Assembly (NCBI GenBank): GCA_934402055.1
Contig: CAKRTC010000030.1
Span: 1 to 23,471, forward strand
Direction of reading: 5' to 3'
Source: an uncultured Lachnospiraceae bacterium
GTDB taxonomy: Bacteria; Bacillota; Clostridia; Lachnospirales; Lachnospiraceae
Length of the DNA stretch: 23,471 nt
The notes under the pieces were generated by a model that was not told the origin of the DNA, made no database searches, and saw only the letters and a program-made list of their open reading frames with translations. Made by a program: the position numbers and the translations under genes. Numbering within the stretch: the first letter of the stretch is position 1; each line of letters starts with the position of its first letter. Below, one piece after another: positions 6,819-14,921 of the stretch.

Positions 6819-9800
6819 TTAACTAAGCTGATCGCTGATCAGATCCACCGATACAAGCTTGGATATACCCTTTTCCTGCATGGTCACTCCGTAGAGTCTG
6901 TCCGCAGCCTCCATAGTACCTCTTCTGTGAGTTATCACTATAAACTGAGTATGCTCTGTAAGCTTATGCAGATAATTAGCAAATCTCGATACATTTGAAT
7001 CATCAAGCGCAGCTTCGATCTCATCAAGCAGACAGAAAGGCGAAGGCTTAAGATTCTGTATAGCAAACATCAATGCTATGGCAGTCAGTGCCTTCTCTCC
7101 TCCGGAAAGCTGCATGATGCTCTGCAGCTTTTTGCCCGGCGGCTGTACAACTATGGATATACCTGCTTCAAGCTCATCATCCTTAGCGTCGGCATCTTCA
7201 TTTTCATGATCATATACAAGATCCAGATCTGCCTCTCCGCCTCCGAAGAGTTCTCTGAACACACTGCGGAACTGTTCCTTGATAGCGGCAAACTGCTTGT
7301 CAAACTGTTTCTTCATGCCTATATCAAGCTCTTCGATAATTCCTGCTATCGATGCCTCCGAAGCAACAAGGTCGTCATACTGAGTCTTCATAAAGCTGTA
7401 TCTCTCGGATACTTCCTTATATTCCTCTATTGCCTGTACATTTACAGGTCCTAGTGCCTTGATACGTGATTTTACCGAAGCAAGCTCAGACTTGATACTT
7501 GATACCGGACCGAGACTTTCATCCATAAACTCCTTGGCCGAAGTTATGCTGAGCTCATACTCATTCCAGATATACTCAGTCTCGTCATCAAGCTTCTGCT
7601 GCTCCTTCTCGACCTGGTTCTCAAGTCTCAGTATGTCCTTCTGAAGCTCAAGTATCGAAGCGGCATATTCATCCTTTTGACTTGCATATCCGCTCTGTTT
7701 GCCGGCAAGTTCACTTCTCTCTGATATAAGAGCCTCTATATCCGCCTTAAGTCGCTTAAGTTCAGACTCAATATGCTCTATATCGGCATTTCTCTCACTG
7801 ATGTACTGCTTTGCGTCACTTATGCGTCTTCCGCAGTCAAGCGCCTCACGCTCGGCAGCTTCCATGTCCGCACGCTGCCTTAGTATATCCGAAGCGATAC
7901 GCTCGATATTCTCACCCACAAAGCCTATGCGCTGCTTAAGCTCAGAGAAACGAAGACGTATATCTGAAGTGATTCCGTAGCTTATCTCATTTTTCTCATT
8001 GCTTATGGATTTAAGTTCCTCGTTAAGCTTATCTATCTCGGCAGATTTCTCACCTATAAGCTTATCCTGTTCGCTTATCTTGTCCCTTACAGCTGTAATA
8101 TCACGCTTTGCAGCCTCGACATTTTGCTCAAGCTCACTTATCTCACGACTTCTTCCCATGAGCTTTGAGCTGTTTTTATACGCTCCTCCGGAAAGTGAGC
8201 CTCCGGGTGAAAGCTGCTCTCCGTCAAGCGTAACTATACGAAGCGAATGCCTGTACTTTCGTGCAATATTAAGTGCCGAATCTATGTTATCCGCCACAAG
8301 TATATTGCCAAGGAGATACTCGGCAAGTACCTTATACTCATACGCTGTATTGACTATCTTGCTTGCTATCCCTATGGCACCCGGCTCACGGACAGCACTT
8401 TTAAGCTCCTGCTGTTCCTTATATCTGATCGAGTCGAGCGGCAGGAAGGTCGCACGTCCCTGTTTTGTACGCTTCAGGAATTCGATACAGCTTTTTGCCG
8501 AGTCTTCGGTCTCGGTAACAATGTTTTGTATGCGTCCTCCGAGAGCCGTCTCAACGGCTGTCTCATAGCGCTTATCCGTACTTATAAGATCCGCAACCAC
8601 GCCCTTTATGCCATGTATATGAGACTTCTCTCGCATAACGGCGCGTATGCTCTCTCCGTAACCCTCATAACGCTCGGCAAGGTTCCTGATGCTCTCAAGT
8701 CTGGCATTGAGAGAAGCATATCTGCCCTGAGCATTGTTGAGCTCTGCTTCCATCCGTTTAATCGCTCCGGTAAGAAGATTATACTCATCTGTTGCCTTGT
8801 TGAGCCATTCGGTGGTGCGTTCCTCTTTTTCTCTTATCTCGGCAAGGTCGTCACGCTTGTTCCTGATAGCCTGCATCCATGAAGGTAAGGTAAATGAGAT
8901 ATCCTCATCATCATTATTCTCCGTCTCTTCAGACTCATTCGACGCTTCGGAATCGTCCTTGTTCACATCGTCTGCTCCTTCAGGAGTATTATCGGTCTCC
9001 GAAAATGCATCGGCATTAATTCCGACTTCGGAAAGTCTTGTCCTAAAGCCATCGAGCTTTGAGCTTAGTACAAAAGTGTCTGCAAAATCCGAAGCAAGCT
9101 CATCATCCTCATTGCCCTTATCCATAAGCTCCAGAGAATTTGCCAGCTCGTCTATGGAATTCAGATACTTATACGCTGTCTCCTTGCTTTCTTCGAGACT
9201 CTTTCTGAGTCTGTTTATATTATCCGAGAGTCTCTCGGCATTATCGGTATCGGCCTTGATCTTGGCTTCGTAAACATTTACCTGACCGCTTAAGTTCTCC
9301 TTAAGCAGCTCTGCCTTGGAGCTCTCATCCTTGCCGGCTTCGATCCTGGCATCGATCTCGTTAAGTTGCTCCGCAAGTGCCGATCCCGATGCCTTAAGTT
9401 TCTCGCTCTCAGCCTGAGTCTCCTCAAGCGACGCCTTTACTATATCAAGATTAGCCTTTGATTTTTCCAAAGTATCAAGTATCGCATCCGCCTGTCTGAT
9501 AAAGAGATTGATATCAAGTTTCTTCTGCTCCTCACGAAGCTTAAGATAGTTCTTGGCTCCCTCCGCCTGTCTCTCAAGCGGATGCAGTCTCTTCTCAAGC
9601 TCGTTTATAATATCCGTAACTCTGAGCAGACTTTCATGCTCGCTCTCAAGTCTCTTTACCGCGGCAGCCTTACGCTTCTTGAACTTGACTATACCGGCAG
9701 CCTCATCAAAGAGGCCTCGTCTGTCCCTGGGCCTTCCGTTTATTATCGCATCTATCTGTCCCTGTCCTATGATGGAATAGCCCTCACGGCCTATACCCGT

Positions 9801-10190
9801 ATCATAGAAAAGCTCCTGAATATCCTTGAGTCTTACCGACTGACCGTTGATCATATAATCGGACTCTCCGGATCTGAAGAGCTTACGGGATACCGTTACC
9901 TCGGTATAGTCCACAGGCAGGACTTTGTCTGAGTTGTCAAGTGTTATGGATACAAAAGCAAAGCCCTGTGCTTTCCTAAGCTCAGTGCCTGCGAATATTA
10001 CGTCCTGCATCGCTGAGCCTCGAAGCTGCTTGACCTTCTGTTCTCCGAGTACCCATCTTACTGCGTCGGATATATTAGACTTACCCGAGCCGTTAGGGCC
10101 TACGATGCCTGTAACGCCGTTATTGAATTGAAGCAGGGTCTTATGTGCAAAAGACTTAAAGCCCTGTATCTCTATGCTTTTTAAATACAT
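6819..10190 (-). CDS. smc: Chromosome segregation ATPase SMC
   Basis: SMC is the ATPase core of the SMC-ScpAB condensin, which compacts and aligns sister chromosomes. In its 1,123 residues are the N-terminal head with Walker A GPNGSGKS (31-38), a first coiled-coil arm (about 165-505), the hinge (about 505-680, with GGRIQNIV and SPGGSLSGGA), a second arm, and the C-terminal head. The C-terminal head carries the signature LSGGEK (1028-1033) and Walker B CLLDEIEAALDD (1053-1064). The oddity is an Asp/Glu/Ser/Asn-rich stretch at about 356-432 within the first arm, which cannot form a coiled coil and looks like an inserted disordered loop. The overall length is slightly below the common 1,150-1,190. 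The ATG follows the rnc stop immediately (TAAATG), implying translational coupling. Confidence 0.97.
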   Translation of the reverse strand: MYLKSIEIQGFKSFAHKTLLQFNNGVTGIVGPNGSGKSNISDAVRWVLGEQKVKQLRGSAMQDVIFAGTELRKAQGFAFVSITLDNSDKVLPVDYTEVTVSRKLFRSGESDYMINGQSVRLKDIQELFYDTGIGREGYSIIGQGQIDAIINGRPRDRRGLFDEAAGIVKFKKRKAAAVKRLESEHESLLRVTDIINELEKRLHPLERQAEGAKNYLKLREEQKKLDINLFIRQADAILDTLEKSKANLDIVKASLEETQAESEKLKASGSALAEQLNEIDARIEAGKDESSKAELLKENLSGQVNVYEAKIKADTDNAERLSDNINRLRKSLEESKETAYKYLNSIDELANSLELMDKGNEDDELASDFADTFVLSSKLDGFRTRLSEVGINADAFSETDNTPEGADDVNKDDSEASNESEETENNDDEDISFTLPSWMQAIRNKRDDLAEIREKEERTTEWLNKATDEYNLLTGAIKRMEAELNNAQGRYASLNARLESIRNLAERYEGYGESIRAVMREKSHIHGIKGVVADLISTDKRYETAVETALGGRIQNIVTETEDSAKSCIEFLKRTKQGRATFLPLDSIRYKEQQELKSAVREPGAIGIASKIVNTAYEYKVLAEYLLGNILVADNIDSALNIARKYRHSLRIVTLDGEQLSPGGSLSGGAYKNSSKLMGRSREISELEQNVEAAKRDITAVRDKISEQDKLIGEKSAEIDKLNEELKSISNEKNEISYGITSDIRLRFSELKQRIGFVGENIERIASDILRQRADMEAAEREALDCGRRISDAKQYISERNADIEHIESELKRLKADIEALISERSELAGKQSGYASQKDEYAASILELQKDILRLENQVEKEQQKLDDETEYIWNEYELSITSAKEFMDESLGPVSSIKSELASVKSRIKALGPVNVQAIEEYKEVSERYSFMKTQYDDLVASEASIAGIIEELDIGMKKQFDKQFAAIKEQFRSVFRELFGGGEADLDLVYDHENEDADAKDDELEAGISIVVQPPGKKLQSIMQLSGGEKALTAIALMFAIQNLKPSPFCLLDEIEAALDDSNVSRFANYLHKLTEHTQFIVITHRRGTMEAADRLYGVTMQEKGISKLVSVDLISDQLS

Positions 10191-10877
10191 TTACTTAACA
10201 TTCAGTTTCTTGCATGCAGTAACCGCGGCGTTCTGCTCTGCCTGTTTCTTGGACTGCCCCCTTCCCTCGGATATAAGCTTACCGTTGATATACAGCTTAG
10301 CCTTAAAGCGCTCCGAAGCAATAGTCTCATCCGTCTCCTCTGTCTTATACTCCAAGACAGCTTCCGGATCCTGCTGAACATGCCGCTGGATCAGACTCTT
10401 TCCGTCTCTTAAGAGACTCATCTCCTGAATATTGTTTATAACAAAGCTGTGTATGAACTGCTTGGCAGCCTCAAAGCCGCCGTCAAGGTATATAGCACCT
10501 ATGACTGCTTCAAAGGTATCCGACAATATGGAAGGCTTCTCTCTGCCCTGTCCCATATCCTCGCCTCTGCCGAGGTAAATAAAATCTCCGAGACCTATGA
10601 GCTTGGCACATTCGTTAAGTGCCGCTTCAAAAACAAGAGAGGAACGCTTTCTTGTAAGCTCCCCCTCTTCGATCTGCGGATGTTCCTTGTACAAATATTC
10701 GGAAACGACAAGTTCAAGAACGGCATCCCCTAAAAATTCGAGTCTCTGATTGCTCTCATAACGCTGCATACGCATCTCCCCGCTGTAAGACGGGTGGATG
10801 AGCGCCTGCCTGAGAATGCCGCTGTCATTAAAATCGTATCCGATCACTTTCTGTAATTTATCAAGATCCTTAATCAT
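10191..10877 (-). CDS. rnc: Ribonuclease III
   Basis: RNase III cleaves double-stranded RNA, including rRNA precursors and structured mRNAs. Its 228 residues contain the catalytic domain with the signature RLEFLGDAVLE (45-55, including D51). A second catalytic cluster lies in DTFEAVIGAIYLDGG (120-134, including E123). A C-terminal double-stranded RNA-binding domain follows (about 156-226), with the GQSKKQAEQNAA motif. Length and motifs are standard. It lies between acpP (18 bases upstream) and smc (directly abutting). The ribosome binding site AAGGT is rather distant, so initiation may be weak or coupled. The start is the ATG at 10877. Confidence 0.97.
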   Translation of the reverse strand: MIKDLDKLQKVIGYDFNDSGILRQALIHPSYSGEMRMQRYESNQRLEFLGDAVLELVVSEYLYKEHPQIEEGELTRKRSSLVFEAALNECAKLIGLGDFIYLGRGEDMGQGREKPSILSDTFEAVIGAIYLDGGFEAAKQFIHSFVINNIQEMSLLRDGKSLIQRHVQQDPEAVLEYKTEETDETIASERFKAKLYINGKLISEGRGQSKKQAEQNAAVTACKKLNVK

Positions 10878-10895
10878 GAAATGTCAACGACCTTA

Positions 10896-11123
10896 TCAAA
10901 GATTAGCCTTAACAAGCTCGTATGCATCTCCGACTGTTTTGATGTTCTGAAGCTCATCATCGTCGATATGAATGTCCAGCTCATCTTCAATCGTAACAAT
11001 AACCTCTACAAGATCGAGAGAGTCTGCATTGAGGTCATCTGCGAATGAAGTGTCAGGAGTAATGTCATCAACATTAGCAGATAACTGATCCGCGATAATA
11101 CTTGCAAATTTTTCAAATTCCAT
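10896..11123 (-). CDS. acpP: Acyl carrier protein
   Basis: ACP carries growing fatty acids on a 4'-phosphopantetheine arm. The 75-residue, highly acidic sequence has the attachment site S35 in NADSLDLVEV, flanked by the typical four-helix pattern. The start is the ATG at 11123 with TGGAGG 8 bases upstream. It follows plsX, another fatty-acid/phospholipid gene, and precedes rnc. A separate promoter just upstream (11159-11187) suggests that acpP needs more transcript than the rest of the unit. Confidence 0.97.
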   Translation of the reverse strand: MEFEKFASIIADQLSANVDDITPDTSFADDLNADSLDLVEVIVTIEDELDIHIDDDELQNIKTVGDAYELVKANL

Positions 11124-11158
11124 ATCATAGCCTCCAAGCTGAATAATCTATACACATT

Positions 11159-11187
11159 TTTATACTATAGGATATTATATTATTCAA
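11159..11187 (-). promoter_or_regulatory. Probable internal promoter for acpP-rnc-smc-ftsY
   Basis: On the minus strand TTGAAT (11187-11182) and TATAAA (11164-11159) are separated by 17 bases. Initiation near 11152 would leave a leader of about 28 bases carrying the GGAGG site. The -35 hexamer overlaps the last codons and stop of plsX. The region is AT-rich, which raises the chance of a fortuitous match. Confidence 0.6.
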
Positions 11188-12205
11188 CAGTATTATTTTG
11201 TGAATTTTCTTTTGCGAATGCTTCCCTTATAAGTCCGCACACATCCTCACGTATAAATCCGGCACTTTTAAGTATGCCGTTAGCTATATCTTTTCTTGAA
11301 GCATTACCGTGGCACTTCATTACAAGACCGTTTAAACCGAGCAGCATTGCGCCGCCCTGCTCAGAAGCACTGAATTCCTTAAGCTTAAGCTTGAGCGGCT
11401 TCATGATCATAATAGCGGCAAGCTTTGTAAACATACTTGACTTTAATACAGACTTAAGCACCTGCATAACAAAGCCGAGTGTGCCCTCCATGGTCTTAAG
11501 TATGGCGTTGCCTGTAAATGCATCCGCAACTATGACATCGGCCTCACCCATGATAACATCACGGCTCTCTATAAAGCCCTCGTAATTGATCTCGGAAATC
11601 TGCGAAAGCATGGTATTGGCTTCCTTTGTAAGCGCATTACCCTTCTCCTCCTCAACGCCGAGATTAACAAGCTTAACGGACGGTCTCTCCTTATGCTGTA
11701 CCTTTTCCATGTAAATGCTTCCCATGCGGGCGAACTGGCAAAGCCACTCCGCCTTGGCATCAACATTGGCACCTAGATCAAGGAAGAGAGAAAAGCCCTT
11801 TGCCGTAGGTATCATAGAAGCCAGCGGAGGACGCTTGACACCCGGAAGTCTGCCTACGATAAGCTGACCTGCGGCAAGCACAGCACCCGAAGAGCCTGCC
11901 GATATAAAAGCACCTGCTCTTCCTTCTTTGACAATATTTGCTCCGACTGTAATAGTAGAGTTCTTCTTATGTCTTACCGCCGAAACCGGTGACTCATCAC
12001 ATTCTATGATCTCATCTGCTTCAACCGTTTCTATACGCGACTTAAGCTCCTCCGGCCAGTCCGAAGTCTTGTCCTTGATCACTGCGGCAGGTCCCACAAG
12101 CAAAAGCCTGATATCCTTGTCCGCATTCAAAGCATCAAATGCGCCCTGTATATTGCAATCGGGAGCAAAATCTCCTCCCATTATGTCCAATGCGATGTTT
12201 GTCAT
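11180..12205 (-). CDS. plsX: Phosphate acyltransferase PlsX
   Basis: PlsX converts acyl-ACP to acyl-phosphate, the donor for PlsY in phosphatidic acid synthesis. It is a peripheral membrane enzyme. The 341-residue sequence starts MTNIALDIMGGDFAP with the family motif DIMGGD (7-12), then AGSSGAVLAAG (103-113) and DLGANVDAK (143-151). An ATG seven codons upstream (12226) is rejected, because that segment lies in a hairpin and the ATG at 12205 has AGGAG at ideal distance. It follows rpmF, the arrangement seen across many bacteria, which links ribosome and membrane synthesis, and it precedes acpP. Confidence 0.95.
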   Translation of the reverse strand: MTNIALDIMGGDFAPDCNIQGAFDALNADKDIRLLLVGPAAVIKDKTSDWPEELKSRIETVEADEIIECDESPVSAVRHKKNSTITVGANIVKEGRAGAFISAGSSGAVLAAGQLIVGRLPGVKRPPLASMIPTAKGFSLFLDLGANVDAKAEWLCQFARMGSIYMEKVQHKERPSVKLVNLGVEEEKGNALTKEANTMLSQISEINYEGFIESRDVIMGEADVIVADAFTGNAILKTMEGTLGFVMQVLKSVLKSSMFTKLAAIMIMKPLKLKLKEFSASEQGGAMLLGLNGLVMKCHGNASRKDIANGILKSAGFIREDVCGLIREAFAKENSQNNTVE

Positions 12206-12218
12206 AAAAAACTCCTGT

Positions 12219-12257
12219 AAAAGCAAAGGCTTCCGACACAGTTGTGCCGAAAGCCTT
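12219..12257 (-). terminator. Hairpin between rpmF and plsX (attenuating terminator)
   Basis: On the minus strand the two arms 12257-12244 and 12239-12226 pair over 14 bp, with two G-U pairs and a 4-base loop. The outer 7 bp (AAGGCTT/AAGCCTT) are perfect. The tail TTTGCTTTTA is moderately U-rich. It lies 22 bases past rpmF and ends just before the plsX ribosome binding site. It probably terminates a share of transcripts so that L32 is made in excess over PlsX, or acts as a processing site. Confidence 0.6.
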
Positions 12258-12279
12258 AATAATCATATTAGAGATACAA

Positions 12280-12462
12280 TTAAGCCTCGATCTTAACGAT
12301 CTCACGCTTGTTGTATGATCCGCAAGTCTTGCATACTCTATGAGGCATAACAAGTGCTCCGCACTTACTGCACTTTACAAGATTTGATGCGCTCATCTTC
12401 CAGTTAGCTCTTCTTGAATCACGTCTTGCTCTGGATGATTTATTCTTTGGGCAGATTGACAT
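12280..12462 (-). CDS. rpmF: 50S ribosomal protein L32 (zinc-ribbon form)
   Basis: L32 is a small protein of the large ribosomal subunit. The 60 residues start MSICPKNKSSRARRDSRRAN, and a zinc ribbon is formed by C31/C34 and C44/C47 in CSKC and CKTC. This is therefore the zinc-binding (C+) paralogue and not the C- form used under zinc limitation. The start is the ATG at 12460-12462, with a strong AAAGGAGGTG ribosome binding site at 12468-12477. It is the first gene of the rpmF-plsX-acpP-rnc-smc-ftsY unit. Confidence 0.96.
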   Translation of the reverse strand: MSICPKNKSSRARRDSRRANWKMSASNLVKCSKCGALVMPHRVCKTCGSYNKREIVKIEA

Positions 12463-12498
12463 GTCTACACCTCCTTTTTCTCAAAAAACAACATTGTT

Positions 12499-12527
12499 AT
12501 TCTATACACTCATTGTGAATTTGTCAA
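12499..12527 (-). promoter_or_regulatory. Promoter of the rpmF-plsX-acpP-rnc-smc-ftsY unit
   Basis: On the minus strand TTGACA (12527-12522) is followed after 17 bases by TAGAAT (12504-12499). Initiation near 12492 gives a leader of about 30 bases ending in a strong ribosome binding site. The promoter occupies the 81-base gap after thrS, where I see no terminator, so read-through from thrS is possible. Confidence 0.85.
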
Positions 12528-12543
12528 TAACTTTTTTATAATA

Positions 12544-14316
12544 TTACTTCTTAAGTGTTGCTATCTCTTCCTTGATCTTTGAGATAAAGTCGGCTACAGA
12601 GCATGCTCCCTGATCGCCCTCACCTCTTGCACGTACAGATACGGTCTGATCTGCTTCGTCCTTCTCTCCGACGATAAGCATATACGGAACCTTCTCCTTC
12701 TGTGCCTCTCTGATCTTCCAGCCGAGCTTCTCCGAACGCTTGTCTATCTTAACTCTGATGCCCGCCTTATCAAGCTCTGCATATACCTTGTTGGCATAAT
12801 CCATGAACTTATCCGATACAGGAAGTATCTTGACCTGAACAGGAGCAAGCCATGTCGGGAATGCACCCGCATAATGCTCTGTAAGGATACCTATGAAACG
12901 CTCTACAGATCCGAAGCATACTCTGTGGATCATGATAGGCTGATGCTTCTCTCCGTCTGCACCCATATACTCAAGATTGAATCTCTGAGGAAGCTGGAAA
13001 TCAAGCTGGATAGTACCGCACTGCCATGTTCTTCCGATGCAGTCAACAAGATGGAAGTCGATCTTTGGTCCGTAGAAGGCACCGTCTCCCTCATTGACAA
13101 CATAAGGAAGTCCCATAGAATCAAGTGCATTCTTAAGTCCTTCCTCGGCTCTTGCCCAATCCTCATCAGATCCCATTGAATCCTCAGGTCTTGTGGAAAG
13201 CTCTACATGATACTTGAATCCGAATACCTCATAGAACTCATTGATGAGCTTAGCTATACGGGCAACCTCATCCTGGATCTGCTCCGGAGTAATGAAGATA
13301 TGCGCATCATCCTGAGTGAAGCAGCGAACTCTCATAAGTCCGTGGAGCTCGCCTCTCTTCTCGTGACGGTGTGCAAGTCCGCACTCTGCGAGTCTGAGCG
13401 GAAGATCCTTATATGATCTCGGCTCATTCTGATATACGAGTATTGAACCCGGACAGTTCATCGGCTTGATTGCATAATCCTCGTCATCGATGACTGTGGT
13501 ATACATATTCTCCTTATAGTGATCCCAGTGACCCGAAGTCTCCCAAAGAGAACGGCTGAGGATAACAGGAGTTGATATCTCTACATAATCATTTGCATAA
13601 TGCATCTTTCTCCAGAAATCCATAAGAGTATTTCTGAGCACCATGCCGTTAGGAAGGAAGAACGGGAATCCCGGTCCGTACTCACTGAACATGAAGAGTC
13701 CGAGTTCCTTGCCGATCTTACGATGATCACGCTTCTTGGCCTCCTCCATCATATCAAGGTATGCCTGAAGCTCTTCCTTGGTCTTGAATGCGGTTCCGTA
13801 GATACGTGTAAGCATCTTGTTCTTCTCGGAGCCTCTCCAGTACGCACCCGCAAGACTGCGAAGCTTGAATGCCTTGCCGACTTCTCCTGTAGTCTGAAGA
13901 TGAGGGCCTGCGCAAAGGTCTGTGAAATCCCCCTGCTTAAAGAAAGAAATAAGCTCGCCCTCCGGAAGGTCCTCTATAAGTTCTACTTTGTAAGGCTCCT
14001 CCTTCTCCTGCATAAGCTTGATAGCCTCTTCTCTCGGCAGTGAGAAATACTCAAACTTCTCCTTAGCCTTGACGATCTTGCGCATCTCGGTCTCAATGGC
14101 ATCAAGATCCTTGTCGGAGATAGGTGTCTCAAAATCGATATCATAATAGAAGCCGTCAGCTATCGACGGTCCTATGGCAAGCTTAGCATTAGGATATAAA
14201 TGCTTAACCGCCTGAGCAAGTACATGTGAACAGCTATGGCGAAGTGTTGAGAGATAAAGCTCGTCGTCCTCTGAAACTTCCTGAACGCTTCCGTCATGCA
14301 TTGTTATCTTTGCCAT
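12544..14316 (-). CDS. thrS: Threonine--tRNA ligase lacking the TGS domain
   Basis: ThrRS charges tRNA-Thr and edits mischarged serine. The 590-residue protein retains the editing domain, with HxxxH at H27/H31 and C135/H139 in CAGPH. It also retains the class II core: motif 2 near HRHEKRGELHGLMRVRCF (316-333) and motif 3 near MIHRVCFGSVERFIGIL (462-478). The probable zinc ligands are C288, H316 and H464, and the anticodon-binding domain runs from about 493 to 588. What is missing is most of the N-terminal TGS domain (about 60 residues). The first 10 residues still resemble a TGS start, then the chain passes directly to the editing domain. The ATG at 14316 is chosen because GGAGGAAG lies 6 bases upstream. 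It overlaps the end of engB by 23 bases, and there is no T-box leader. Confidence 0.95.
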   Translation of the reverse strand: MAKITMHDGSVQEVSEDDELYLSTLRHSCSHVLAQAVKHLYPNAKLAIGPSIADGFYYDIDFETPISDKDLDAIETEMRKIVKAKEKFEYFSLPREEAIKLMQEKEEPYKVELIEDLPEGELISFFKQGDFTDLCAGPHLQTTGEVGKAFKLRSLAGAYWRGSEKNKMLTRIYGTAFKTKEELQAYLDMMEEAKKRDHRKIGKELGLFMFSEYGPGFPFFLPNGMVLRNTLMDFWRKMHYANDYVEISTPVILSRSLWETSGHWDHYKENMYTTVIDDEDYAIKPMNCPGSILVYQNEPRSYKDLPLRLAECGLAHRHEKRGELHGLMRVRCFTQDDAHIFITPEQIQDEVARIAKLINEFYEVFGFKYHVELSTRPEDSMGSDEDWARAEEGLKNALDSMGLPYVVNEGDGAFYGPKIDFHLVDCIGRTWQCGTIQLDFQLPQRFNLEYMGADGEKHQPIMIHRVCFGSVERFIGILTEHYAGAFPTWLAPVQVKILPVSDKFMDYANKVYAELDKAGIRVKIDKRSEKLGWKIREAQKEKVPYMLIVGEKDEADQTVSVRARGEGDQGACSVADFISKIKEEIATLKK

Positions 14317-14911
14317 AACAAACTTCCTCCAATAATCTATAAATATCATCCCTGCCGGATTTGTTCTCGGCTGAGAATGGTATAAGTATCTCTTCCTTTG
14401 TCATGCCCAAGGTCTCTCTGATAAGCTTAAGTGCCTTAGGCGAATCATTTTTGCCCAGCTTATCCGATTTTGTCGCGATAATTACGGGCTCAAATCCCTG
14501 AGAGCGTATCCAGTCAAACATAAGACGGTCGTCCGATGTCGGCTTATGTCTCATATCCACAAGCAGAAACACTCTGAGCAGAGTAGCGCTTCGCTTGAGA
14601 TAACGCTCGACCATCTTGCCCCATTCTGCCTTAACGCTCTCGCTTATCTTCGTATAGCCGTAACCCGGCAGATCCACAAAATAATATTCATCATTAATAT
14701 TATAATAATTGATCGTCTGGGTCTTGCCCGGCTGTGCCGAAGTCCTTGCAAGCGATTTTCTCTGCATCAAAGCATTGATAAGGCTTGATTTGCCTACATT
14801 GGATTTGCCTGCAAACGCAAACTCCGGTATCTCATGCTCCGGAAATTTACTTGTTATGCCGCAAACCGTCTCAAGCTCTGCTTTTTTAATCTTTTTAATC
14901 GGCTGATCCAT
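14294..14911 (-). CDS. engB: Ribosome biogenesis GTPase EngB/YsxC (YihA)
   Basis: EngB is an essential GTPase for 50S subunit assembly, also called YsxC or YihA. The 205-residue sequence carries G1 GKSNVGKSS (35-43), a switch region with SAQPGKTQTINYY, G3 DLPGYGYTK (80-88), G4 TKSD (147-150) and G5 SAENKSG (160-166). The ATG at 14911 is preferred over upstream in-frame starts inside clpX because AAGGATG lies just upstream. It starts 10 bases after clpX and its end overlaps thrS. In Bacillus the lon genes lie between clpX and engB; here they are absent. Confidence 0.96.
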   Translation of the reverse strand: MDQPIKKIKKAELETVCGITSKFPEHEIPEFAFAGKSNVGKSSLINALMQRKSLARTSAQPGKTQTINYYNINDEYYFVDLPGYGYTKISESVKAEWGKMVERYLKRSATLLRVFLLVDMRHKPTSDDRLMFDWIRSQGFEPVIIATKSDKLGKNDSPKALKLIRETLGMTKEEILIPFSAENKSGRDDIYRLLEEVCYGKDNNA

Positions 14912-14921
14912 AGCAACATCC

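Noticed and set aside
8247..8882. A 211-codon plus-strand frame inside smc, and similar long plus-strand frames in rpsP-rimM, smc and thrS.
   Set aside because: They mirror the codon structure of well-supported minus-strand genes, have no ribosome binding sites and no recognisable domains.
12206..12226. Upstream start for PlsX at 12226.
   Set aside because: The extra residues lie in the rpmF terminator hairpin and the ATG at 12205 has an AGGAG site at ideal distance.
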